Part shown: positions 6,503-12,876 of the stretch, in pieces
Layout of the letters: every line of letters begins with the position of its first letter
Position numbering within the stretch: position 1 is the stretch's first letter
NCBI GenBank assembly: GCA_964485235.1
Contig: CAZAIO010000053.1
Span: 1 to 18,304 of the forward strand
DNA length: 18,304 nt
Direction of reading: 5' to 3'
From: CAZAIO01 sp964485235
GTDB taxonomy: Bacteria; Chloroflexota; Dehalococcoidia; GIF9; UBA5629
Notes under the pieces: generated by a model
What the model was told of the DNA's origin: nothing
The model's database searches: none
The model's input: the letters and a program-made list of their open reading frames with translations, nothing else
Program-made: the position numbers and the translations under genes

Positions 6503-7363
6503 TTAAATATAATTAAAACGTAATATTACTTCCCAGAGAGACTCAATTGCTATTGCCGCTTTACTCCGGGTATAAGAAACAACAGGTTGTCCCTTGACTA
6601 ATGCTTCTGTGACAGTGTTATCAAATGGTATTTTAGCCGAAACAGGTATGTTCTGGCTACTACAATATTGTTCAATGACGAGGCAGTTCTCTTCATTTAT
6701 ATCATATTTATTAATACAGACAATAGCCGGAACATTGAAATGATTACAGACTCCGATTACTCTTTCTAGATCATGTATTCCTGATAATGTAGGTTCAGTA
6801 ACGAGCAGGGCAAGGGAAGCACCTGAAAGTGATGATATAACAGGGCATCCGATACCCGGAGGTCCGTCAGTGACGAGATAATCGAAATTATTTTCCTTTG
6901 CCATCTTTCTGGCATTTTGTCTGACCAGCGCAACAAGTTTACCTGAATTCTCCTGTCCGATATCCAGTCTCGCATGTACTAATAAACCATATTCCGTATC
7001 GGAAATGAATAATTTGCCAGCTAAATTCTCAGTCATGTCTATAGCATCTGCAGGACAGATATGACTGCAAAAACCACACCCTTCACATGATATAGGATTG
7101 ACCTTATAATCGTTGATAGCATTAAAACGGCATATCTTCTGACAGAGACCGCACCGGGTACAACTATCTTCATCGATAACAGCAACTTTACCGCTCCAGA
7201 ACTCATTTTCCTCTTTTATTGAGGGGCTTAATAAAAGGTGCAGATCTGCTGCGTCGACATCACAATCAGCAAGTATTTTGTTTCTAGCAAGCACTGCAAA
7301 TGAACCGGCGATACTCGTTTTCCCCGTGCCACCTTTTCCGCTTAATATAACTACTTCTTTCAT
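6503..7363 (-). CDS. MinD-superfamily ATPase with inserted ferredoxin domain (second copy)
   Basis: A 286-residue P-loop ATPase (COG1149 type) with a deviant Walker A loop SGKGGTGKTS at 8-17, the DADVDAADL-like segment at 33-41 (here DCDVDAADL) and TDGPPGIGCP for Walker B. A 2[4Fe-4S] ferredoxin is inserted at about 62-110, with Cys68, 71, 74, 78 and Cys93, 96, 99, 103. ATP hydrolysis is therefore likely to be linked to electron transfer or cluster handling. The DVU2103/DVU2104 pair of the Desulfovibrio orp operon has the same architecture. It begins 12 bases after the upstream paralogue, without an evident Shine-Dalgarno, so translation is probably coupled. Sequence divergence between the two copies suggests distinct roles, possibly as a heterodimer. 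Confidence 0.93.
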   Translation of the reverse strand: MKEVVILSGKGGTGKTSIAGSFAVLARNKILADCDVDAADLHLLLSPSIKEENEFWSGKVAVIDEDSCTRCGLCQKICRFNAINDYKVNPISCEGCGFCSHICPADAIDMTENLAGKLFISDTEYGLLVHARLDIGQENSGKLVALVRQNARKMAKENNFDYLVTDGPPGIGCPVISSLSGASLALLVTEPTLSGIHDLERVIGVCNHFNVPAIVCINKYDINEENCLVIEQYCSSQNIPVSAKIPFDNTVTEALVKGQPVVSYTRSKAAIAIESLWEVILRFNYI

Positions 7364-7375
7364 ATCGATAATATA

Positions 7376-8221
7376 TTATTTATTTAAAATTTCCCTTATT
7401 TGATAAAAAACCTCTGTAAAACGCTTTTTCCAATCCGGAATCCCTTCGGCAAGTGTTATTCCTTTAGAATACAGTTTTGCGATAGTAGCATCGAGAGGTA
7501 TAGTAAGCAATACAGGAATATTTTCATTTTTGCAGTAGTCTAAAATACTTTCATTACCAATACCGGCACGGTTCAATATTACGCCACAAGGTATTTTTAA
7601 AAGACGTACAACTTCTACTGCTAAAGTAAGGTCATTGAGACCAAAGGGGGTAGGTTCTGTAACAAGAATACAATAATCGCTGCCTTGTATAGATTCTACA
7701 ACAGGGCAAGATGTGCCCGGCGGAACATCGAGAATAACCGTACTATCCTGATGGACTTTTTCTTTAACCTTGCGAATAACAGGTGGAGCCATTGCTTCAC
7801 CTACATCTAATATGCCGTTTATAAAATCGATATTTCCACTGTGGCCAGTTTGAACGGAACCAATTTTTCTACTGTGTTCTGTGATTGCCTTTTCGGGACA
7901 AAGATATTCACATGCACCGCATCCATGGCAAAGTTCATCAAAAATGAGCACTTTGTCATTGATAACTGCAATTGCATTAAAGGCACATACCTCAGCGCAT
8001 TTTCCGCAATATGTACATTTGTCTCTGTCTACACGGGGAACAGGAATAAACACTTTTTCTTCGCCGGTAAATTCAGGGCGAAGAAATATGTGTAAATTCG
8101 GCTCCTCGACATCGCAATCAGCCACTTTTATATGCTCATGATCTCTCAGCGATATCGCGAGGCTGGATGTAACCAGCGTTTTACCCGTACCGCCTTTTCC
8201 GCTTGCTATTGATATTATCAT
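7376..8221 (-). CDS. MinD-superfamily ATPase with inserted ferredoxin domain (first copy)
   Basis: A 281-residue paralogue of the next gene downstream. Walker A is SGKGGTGKT (7-15), the following segment is DCDVEEPNLHIFLRP (35-49), and the ferredoxin insert spans about 63-113, with Cys69, 72, 75, 79 and Cys98, 101, 104, 108. ILDVPPGTSCPVV is the Walker B region. A linker with KIGSVQTGHSG joins the ferredoxin to the rest of the fold. Only a weak GGTG lies before the ATG. An 11-bp inverted repeat occupies the 133-base gap between this gene and the NifX-like gene upstream, which could set its expression apart from the two genes before it. No substrate is known for the family; a role with the NifX-like proteins is inferred from context. 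Confidence 0.93.
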   Translation of the reverse strand: MIISIASGKGGTGKTLVTSSLAISLRDHEHIKVADCDVEEPNLHIFLRPEFTGEEKVFIPVPRVDRDKCTYCGKCAEVCAFNAIAVINDKVLIFDELCHGCGACEYLCPEKAITEHSRKIGSVQTGHSGNIDFINGILDVGEAMAPPVIRKVKEKVHQDSTVILDVPPGTSCPVVESIQGSDYCILVTEPTPFGLNDLTLAVEVVRLLKIPCGVILNRAGIGNESILDYCKNENIPVLLTIPLDATIAKLYSKGITLAEGIPDWKKRFTEVFYQIREILNK

Positions 8222-8257
8222 TTATACACCATTCCAATACAATAGTTGATTCGTATC

Positions 8258-8302
8258 AGGTGTTTCAATGGACAATAAGTCTATATTTTTTTTGAAACAC
8301 CT
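8258..8302 (-). repeat. Intercistronic hairpin, 11-bp perfect stem
   Basis: AGGTGTTTCAA at 8258-8268 and its exact complement at 8292-8302 form an 11-bp stem around a 23-base A/T-rich loop. It lies between the NifX-like gene and the first ferredoxin ATPase gene. On the transcribed (minus) strand no U-run follows the stem, so it looks more like an mRNA-processing or stabilising element, or a regulator site, than a simple terminator. Confidence 0.6.
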
Positions 8303-8354
8303 TTCAAATATCAATAATTTTCATTTTGTTAAAGAAATATGCTGAAAAAGAGAG

Positions 8355-8951
8355 TTACTTACTTTTCTTTTCCAGTTCACCAATACGACGTTGTATATCT
8401 GCCAATTGTTGTGCCATCATTTTGAATTCATCTTTTAATATTTGTATTTCTTGCTCAGCACCGGCAGGTGCCATTGTCGTTCCTCCGGACTGCATCATGC
8501 CGCCTCTCATTCCCATCCCGCGGCCTTTACCCATACCGCGCCCCATACCGGCTCCCATATCGTTCACAAGTTCGCTTCCAACAGCTCCGCCGGTACCGAA
8601 ATGTGCATCAACGTTGGGAGTGGACGATGTTTGATACTGTCCATTCTTATACGCCTCGATTGCCGCTTTTATTTTTCCTGATACGCCTGTGATTACCGGT
8701 ATACCGGATGCGCTTAATGTCTGGTGAGCATTCGGACCACAATTACCCGTCAATACAAGTTCGACGCCCTTTTTTGCTATCATTTGTGCTGTGGCAATGC
8801 CCGCGCCTCCTGACGCCATCATCGAAGAATTTTCCACAGCTTCAAATTCCATAGTGTCCGGATCGATGAGCAAGAAATATTCACATCTGCCGAAACGCGG
8901 ATCGATGTCCGCATCAATATTTGGTGCTGTTGACGATACTGCTATTTTCAT
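8355..8951 (-). CDS. NifX-like cofactor-binding protein with Gly/Met/Arg linker and coiled coil
   Basis: A 198-residue protein with a NifX/NifB-C-like domain at 1-105 (MKIAVSS start, DPRFGRCEYF at 17-26, ELVLTGNCGPNA at 64-75, VSGKIKAAIEAY at 90-101). A low-complexity linker follows, made of GMG, GRG and GKG units (about 132-152), then a predicted coiled coil (166-196). Gly-Met-Arg-rich linkers of this type, ending in a coiled coil, recall DUF5320 proteins found beside NifX and MinD-type genes in anaerobes. The coiled coil suggests oligomerisation or a docking contact. A good GGGAGG sequence precedes the ATG. It is second in the array, 53 bases after the DUF134 gene. Cofactor identity is not visible from sequence. 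Confidence 0.87.
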   Translation of the reverse strand: MKIAVSSTAPNIDADIDPRFGRCEYFLLIDPDTMEFEAVENSSMMASGGAGIATAQMIAKKGVELVLTGNCGPNAHQTLSASGIPVITGVSGKIKAAIEAYKNGQYQTSSTPNVDAHFGTGGAVGSELVNDMGAGMGRGMGKGRGMGMRGGMMQSGGTTMAPAGAEQEIQILKDEFKMMAQQLADIQRRIGELEKKSK

Positions 8952-9004
8952 TCCATCCTCCCTTTTTTATTTAATAACAATTAATCTAGATAGAGTTTTG
9001 CTTT

Positions 9005-9484
9005 TCACTCATTAACATTATTTCGAAGTCGTTTTTTGTGTGTGTTACTGGTTCTTGAGGCATTACTGTGTTTAATAAATTGAAATTGGTTGCTGTGACA
9101 TTTAGGACATAAAAGCGGTGGATTTACAATCATTTTTTCAAAAGGTACTTCCCATTCATGTCCGTCATCGCATTTGAAGTGATTCGTTGCCATCATGAAA
9201 TTCCCGCCTTCGATACGAATTGCCTTTCCATTAAGCAGGGCATCGGCCAGTTTTCGTCTTGCCCTATTCAATACTCTATGAAAAGTAGAACGTGAAATAT
9301 TCATTTTCTTTGCGCATTCTTCCTGTCCAAGTCCATCAAGGTCCTTTAGCCGGATTGATTCAACCTCTTCTAGAGTCAGACAAGCTTCTTCAAGGAATAC
9401 CATAGGTACTCCTGCAGGTTTGAAGTAAGTATATTCAGGAGTACAGGATACTTTTCTTATTTTTACAGGTCTTCCTACTACCAT
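9005..9484 (-). CDS. DUF134 family DNA-binding regulator with C-terminal zinc-binding segment
   Basis: A 159-residue DUF134 (UPF0251) protein. YFKPAGVPM (20-28), LTLEEVESIRLKDLDGLGQEECA (split across 36-58) and a sigma-70 region-4-like helix-turn-helix with ISRSTFHRVLNRARRKLADAL (63-83 region) are family hallmarks, followed by GKAIRIEGGN. Residues 103-135 add a rubredoxin-like or zinc-ribbon segment (Cys105, His109, Cys126, Cys129). The gene heads the eleven-gene minus-strand array and is the obvious candidate to control it. No Shine-Dalgarno is visible before the ATG at 9484. A near-perfect 28-bp palindrome begins 11 bases upstream, so transcription may start very close to the ATG. DNA target and signal are unknown; sensing of cluster or metal status is only an inference. 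Confidence 0.88.
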   Translation of the reverse strand: MVVGRPVKIRKVSCTPEYTYFKPAGVPMVFLEEACLTLEEVESIRLKDLDGLGQEECAKKMNISRSTFHRVLNRARRKLADALLNGKAIRIEGGNFMMATNHFKCDDGHEWEVPFEKMIVNPPLLCPKCHSNQFQFIKHSNASRTSNTHKKRLRNNVNE

Positions 9485-9495
9485 AATCGTTTAAA

Positions 9496-9523
9496 ATAAT
9501 TATGAACGTATGTTCAAAATTAT
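9496..9523. promoter_or_regulatory. Candidate operator palindrome upstream of the DUF134 gene
   Basis: Left arm ATAATTATGAAC (9496-9507) and right arm GTTCAAAATTAT (9512-9523) pair at 11 of 12 positions around a 4-base GTAT centre. The core TGAAC-N4-GTTCA is perfect. On the minus strand the hexamer CATAAT occurs at 9519-9524 and again at 9499-9504, and either could serve as a -10 box, so a bound regulator would block transcription. It is the longest near-perfect palindrome with a short centre that I found here. Confidence 0.6.
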
Positions 9524-9685
9524 GGTAACATAAAGTACTGCATCCGGCAAATTGAATTATAAATCAGGTTAATTAAGGCATATTTAAATTATCATTATAA
9601 GGGAATTTAATAAATAGCAATATGAATGTATAATTGACTATACTATAATTAATAGAAAGCAAATAATATAGTGGTGTAGAAAATC

Positions 9686-10702
9686 ATGATAGTTGAAATG
9701 AGAAAAGGTATTACTTCGGAGGATGTTGATGTAGTAGTACAACGTGCAAAATCCATGGGACTGGGTGTTCAATTAAACCTTGGGACGGATAAAGTGGTGG
9801 TTGCACTCCTGGGAAGTAATACAGGACAAATACCGACAGAGACATTTGCAGTGCTTCCCGGCGTTGAAAGCGTTACCCGTATTATGAAGCCATATAAATT
9901 AGTTTCCCGTGAATTCAAAGCAGATGACAGTATAGTGGATATAGGTGGAATTGAAATTGGCGGGAAGCAAATAGTCGTTATGGCTGGCCCATGCGCTGTT
10001 GAAAGCGAGGAACAGGTACTGGAAGCGAACAGGGTTGTAAAGGAAGCAGGTGCACATATTTTACGTGGTGGAGCTTATAAACCGCGTACATCTCCATTCA
10101 GTTTTCAAGGTCTGGAAAAGATTGGTCTTGAAATGTTATCCAGAGCTAAAGCAAAATACGGAATGCCTGTAATAACCGAAGTAGTTAATCCACAGGATGT
10201 CAAACTGGTATGTCAATATGCTGATATTTTACAGGTTGGTTCCCGTAATATGCAGAATTTTGCTTTATTAACTGAGATTGGAAAAAGTAAATTTCCTGTA
10301 TTGTTAAAAAGGGGACTGGCATCAACAGTTTCAGAATGGTTGACTGCTGCGGACTATATTATGGCAGAGGGCAATAATAATGTGATATTGTGTGAGCGGG
10401 GGATACGAACCTTCGAAGATACGGTAAGGTTTTCACTTGATATGTCTTCTATTCCTGTGGTTAAAAAATACTGCCATCTACCTATAATCGTTGACCCGAG
10501 CCATGCTTCTGGACATCATTCCCTCGTCCCTGCATTGGCTAAAGCTGCTGTAGCTGCAGGGGCAGATGGTCTTCTAATTGAAGTACATCCAAATCCAAAA
10601 GATGCTCTTGTCGATGGTCTACAATCTCTCACTCCTTCAGACTTCTTTAGGCTGATGAATGAATTGAGGCCTATTGCAAACGCAGTAAACAGAATTTTAT
10701 AA
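9686..10702 (+). CDS. aroF: 3-deoxy-7-phosphoheptulonate (DAHP) synthase, type I-beta with ACT-like N-terminus
   Basis: Condenses phosphoenolpyruvate with erythrose 4-phosphate to give DAHP, the first step of the shikimate pathway. Its 338 residues and layout match the Thermotoga-type enzyme: a ferredoxin-like regulatory domain (1-70), then MKPYKLVSREF and a TIM barrel. GPC at 101-103 carries the metal-binding Cys103, LRGGAYKPRTSPFSFQGL (127-143) holds the substrate-phosphate residues, and ILCERGIRTFE, VDPSHASGHH and LLIEVHPNP supply further active-site residues. The N-terminal domain implies feedback control by an aromatic amino acid, as known for this subgroup. It is divergent from the DUF134 gene and followed 33 bases later by a small Cys-rich gene. 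No other shikimate gene is in the window. Confidence 0.96.
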   Translation: MIVEMRKGITSEDVDVVVQRAKSMGLGVQLNLGTDKVVVALLGSNTGQIPTETFAVLPGVESVTRIMKPYKLVSREFKADDSIVDIGGIEIGGKQIVVMAGPCAVESEEQVLEANRVVKEAGAHILRGGAYKPRTSPFSFQGLEKIGLEMLSRAKAKYGMPVITEVVNPQDVKLVCQYADILQVGSRNMQNFALLTEIGKSKFPVLLKRGLASTVSEWLTAADYIMAEGNNNVILCERGIRTFEDTVRFSLDMSSIPVVKKYCHLPIIVDPSHASGHHSLVPALAKAAVAAGADGLLIEVHPNPKDALVDGLQSLTPSDFFRLMNELRPIANAVNRIL

Positions 10703-10735
10703 ACTGATCGGATACATTTCGAAAGTAGAAAAGTT

Positions 10736-11044
10736 ATGAGTGATATTATCGATGAAGCTCAAAATGTGTTGCAGTGCAAGTCCTGCCCTTGGTACAAAGC
10801 CTGTGTGTTGCCAATGCGTTTTAGCGAAGAGGACCTGAAAAAACAGCTGCAGGCAACAATGCCGGGTATTAATACGTCCGGAGCAATGGATTTTAGTATG
10901 CAACAATTATTATCCGGAATGGCTTCAGCTGCACAGAATACACTACTTGAGGGGTGTCCAATTTTTATTGATAGGCTCAGATCCAGTCCTCGCCTGGCGG
11001 AACGTATAAAGAAATTCATGCAAGAATGGTCATCGGAAGACTAA
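10736..11044 (+). CDS. Small Cys-containing protein of unknown function
   Basis: A 102-residue protein that I cannot assign to a named family. The N-terminal motif CKSCPWYKAC (Cys14, Cys17, Cys23) plus Cys74 in EGCPIF provides four thiols suited to zinc or an Fe-S cluster. The rest is predicted mostly helical: a FSEEDLKKQL helix, a Met/Ser-rich centre, and a basic C-terminal helix, RLAERIKKFMQEW. It starts 33 bases after aroF with only a weak purine-rich site upstream, so co-transcription is likely. Nothing visible connects it to aromatic biosynthesis, and it may simply share the promoter. Confidence 0.7.
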   Translation: MSDIIDEAQNVLQCKSCPWYKACVLPMRFSEEDLKKQLQATMPGINTSGAMDFSMQQLLSGMASAAQNTLLEGCPIFIDRLRSSPRLAERIKKFMQEWSSED

Positions 11045-11458
11045 TAACTTCGTAAATTATCACATTTTTTTACCTACAAAGGTATTTCTACTTTTCTACT
11101 TTCTTTCAGGTACGCAGACTAACTGTGTTTATTAGCGATCCATAAAAAAGTTTATTATAAGTTAACATAAAATTATTACTGTTTTATTAACCTATTTCTA
11201 GAAATATTCATGAAAATTAAGGGGATTGTTATAATAATCATGAATTTAAACTTGTTCCTGAAATGAGTAATATAAACGATTACTATATGTAAAATCATAC
11301 TAAAAACTGGCAAAATACACGTTAAACGTGATATCCTATATGTCTGATTGACCGGTTGAATTGTGATTTAATTGGAATATCAGTCCAGGCAATGCCGAAA
11401 TGGTCGTACTTACTTCCATACAGCAGGCTTTCGTTTGGTTTTAGTAATAAATTGTATA

Positions 11459-11500
11459 TTGACATATTTTTATTTGATTGAAATGTCAAACCTATTGACA
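11459..11500. promoter_or_regulatory. Cluster of three TTGACA/TGTCAA elements
   Basis: TTGACAT at 11459-11465 is answered by its complement ATGTCAA at 11483-11489, and a third TTGACA follows at 11495-11500, five bases after TGTCAA. The last two elements form a TGTCAA-N5-TTGACA inverted repeat. The hexamer equals a consensus -35 box, but no -10 box stands 16-18 bases from any copy. A regulator-binding array for the TRAP operon is therefore as likely as a promoter. Confidence 0.4.
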
Positions 11501-11629
11501 AAACGAAAATTTGTGATAACGTGATTGCAGAGATAATTTCCCATTTATTCTTTTTTTAATTATCGTATAGTAGCCGGGTGGAGAGTACAGGTAAGGCCGA
11601 CGTTTTATCCATTCTGAAAATCAATAAGC

Positions 11630-11647
11630 GGAGGGGTACGTATGTAA
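11630..11647 (+). promoter_or_regulatory. Start-stop mini-ORF with strong Shine-Dalgarno in the dctP leader
   Basis: A GGAGGGG sequence (11630-11636) stands five bases before an ATG (11642-11644) that is followed at once by TAA (11645-11647). The pair lies 48 bases upstream of the dctP start. A ribosome stalled on such a minimal start-stop element could alter leader structure or occlude the dctP site. It could also be a chance remnant. Confidence 0.4.
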
Positions 11648-11695
11648 AAAGCAATTTACACTAACTGGATGGTATTATTTATCGGAGGTGAATTA

Positions 11696-12784
11696 ATGAA
11701 AAAGAAGATAGTTTTTTCGCTTGTTATTTGTACTTTACTGGTATTACCTATATTAAGTGCATGTGGAGGGGCACAACCTGCGCAGACAATTGAGTTGAAA
11801 TACGCAAATTTCTTTCCCCCTACTAACTTGCATTCAGTATTAGCTGAACAATTTTGTCAGGAGATAGAAAGCAAGACAAATGGAGCAGTAAAGTTTGAAT
11901 ATTTTCCTGCGGGAGCGTTAACACCTGCGGCCCAGACTTATGAGGCTGTTATTGAGGGTATTGCCGATGTAGGAATGTCGGTACTGGCATATACAATGGG
12001 AAGATTTCCGGTGATGACGCTTGTCGATATGCCACAGGGATACCCGAACGGTTGGATCGCAACCGAGGTAACGAATGACTATTATAATGAAAATAAACCG
12101 GCAGAATTCAACGATACCCATTTACTCTATTTTCATGCGCATGGCCCGGGTATTGTTTTCACAACAAAGAAACCGGTAAGACAACTTGAAGATATGAAGG
12201 GATTGGTAATCAGGTCTACCGGAGTAGGGGCAAAGATAGTAGCAGCTCTCGGTGCTGAAGGATATGCGGCTGCCCAGAATGAAGCATATGAGCTTATGTC
12301 AAAAGGGACTATCGATGGAAGCCTTACACCTCGCGAGGTGCTTAAAGGGTGGAATCAGGCTGAGGTAGTGAAATATGTAACCGGTTGCTATGATATTGGC
12401 TATACTGCAAGCATGTTTGTAACGATGAATAAAGATAAATGGGATAGCCTGCCGGGAAATATACAGAAAGTATTTAGTCAGGTAAGCGAAGACTGGATTG
12501 ACAAACACGGAAAGGTCTGGACTTATTATGATAAGGCTGGTATAGATTATTTTCTATCATTACCCGATAGAGAACTAATAGAACTACCTGATGCAGAAAT
12601 GGCAAGATGGGTTGCAGCGGTAAAGCCGGTTAAGGACGAATATATAACAGAAATAACCGGCAAAGGGTTCGACGGAGCCAAATACGATGATTATCTTATG
12701 AAACGGATTACCTACTGGACAGGGAAGTCTCCAACGGAGGAGGAATGCTTACAGTGGGTTAACGAGAACATTCCTACGCAGTAG
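11696..12784 (+). CDS. dctP: TRAP transporter solute-binding lipoprotein DctP
   Basis: The extracytoplasmic substrate receptor of a TRAP transporter. From the ATG at 11696 (362 residues) it opens with a lipoprotein signal: KKK, a hydrophobic core and the lipobox LSAC with Cys23 as lipid anchor, as expected for a cell without a classical periplasm. The mature protein starts IELKYANFFPP and carries the family's GLVIRSTG segment, whose Arg normally binds the substrate carboxylate. I prefer 11696 to the in-frame ATG at 11669 because GGAGGTG (11684-11690) lies five bases upstream and the signal peptide then begins correctly. Substrate cannot be read from the sequence; an organic acid is typical. 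A strong hairpin separates it from dctQ. Confidence 0.93.
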   Translation: MKKKIVFSLVICTLLVLPILSACGGAQPAQTIELKYANFFPPTNLHSVLAEQFCQEIESKTNGAVKFEYFPAGALTPAAQTYEAVIEGIADVGMSVLAYTMGRFPVMTLVDMPQGYPNGWIATEVTNDYYNENKPAEFNDTHLLYFHAHGPGIVFTTKKPVRQLEDMKGLVIRSTGVGAKIVAALGAEGYAAAQNEAYELMSKGTIDGSLTPREVLKGWNQAEVVKYVTGCYDIGYTASMFVTMNKDKWDSLPGNIQKVFSQVSEDWIDKHGKVWTYYDKAGIDYFLSLPDRELIELPDAEMARWVAAVKPVKDEYITEITGKGFDGAKYDDYLMKRITYWTGKSPTEEECLQWVNENIPTQ

Positions 12785-12814
12785 AACAAATAAGATTATA
12801 GCTGTTTACTATAT

Positions 12815-12858
12815 GGGAGATGCTTTGAGAAAAGTAACATTATTTCGGAGCATCTCCT
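12815..12858 (+). terminator. Hairpin between dctP and dctQ (attenuator or mRNA-stabilising element)
   Basis: GGAGATGCT (12816-12824) and AGCATCTCC (12849-12857) form a perfect 9-bp stem. It can be extended inward by six more pairs including G-U wobbles, leaving a 12-base loop, and outward by one G-U pair. Only a weak U-rich stretch follows. This is the usual place for an element that lets the receptor be made in excess over the membrane subunits. Confidence 0.6.
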
Positions 12859-12876
12859 TATAGTGTTTAAAATATT

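Larger units (their letters stand above)
11045..11668. other. Non-coding region upstream of the TRAP operon
   Basis: About 620 A/T-rich bases without a convincing gene. It holds several inverted repeats: ATTCATGA/TCATGAAT at 11206-11245, AGTAAT/ATTACT at 11266-11284, the palindrome CACGTT-A-AACGTG at 11318-11330, and a TTGACA/TGTCAA group at 11459-11500. A short T-run at 11551-11557 precedes a TATAGT hexamer (11566-11571) that could be a -10 box, although no good -35 is spaced for it. The last 70 bases are purine-rich and probably form the operon leader. I recognised no known riboswitch. Confidence 0.6.

Noticed and set aside
6503..8221. Tandem ferredoxin ATPase genes as a recent duplication or assembly artefact
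   Set aside because: The two proteins share motifs but differ along most of their length, so they are old paralogues rather than a recent repeat.
8326..8634. A Pro/Ile-rich plus-strand frame opposite the NifX-like tail
   Set aside because: Its repeats are the mirror of the Gly/Met-rich linker on the minus strand; no independent support.
11071..11084. TACC/GGTA hairpin followed by a pyrimidine-rich stretch after the small Cys-rich gene
   Set aside because: A four-base stem is too short for a confident terminator.
11392..11481. A 29-residue ORF in the non-coding region before dctP, open for about 20 further codons upstream of its ATG
   Set aside because: No ribosome site, no family resemblance and overlap with the TTGACA repeat group; most likely chance.
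11571..11695. Possible riboswitch in the dctP leader (GGGTGGA can pair with TCCATTC)
   Set aside because: The fold needs G-U pairs and matches no aptamer consensus I know; a covariance search would be needed to revive it.
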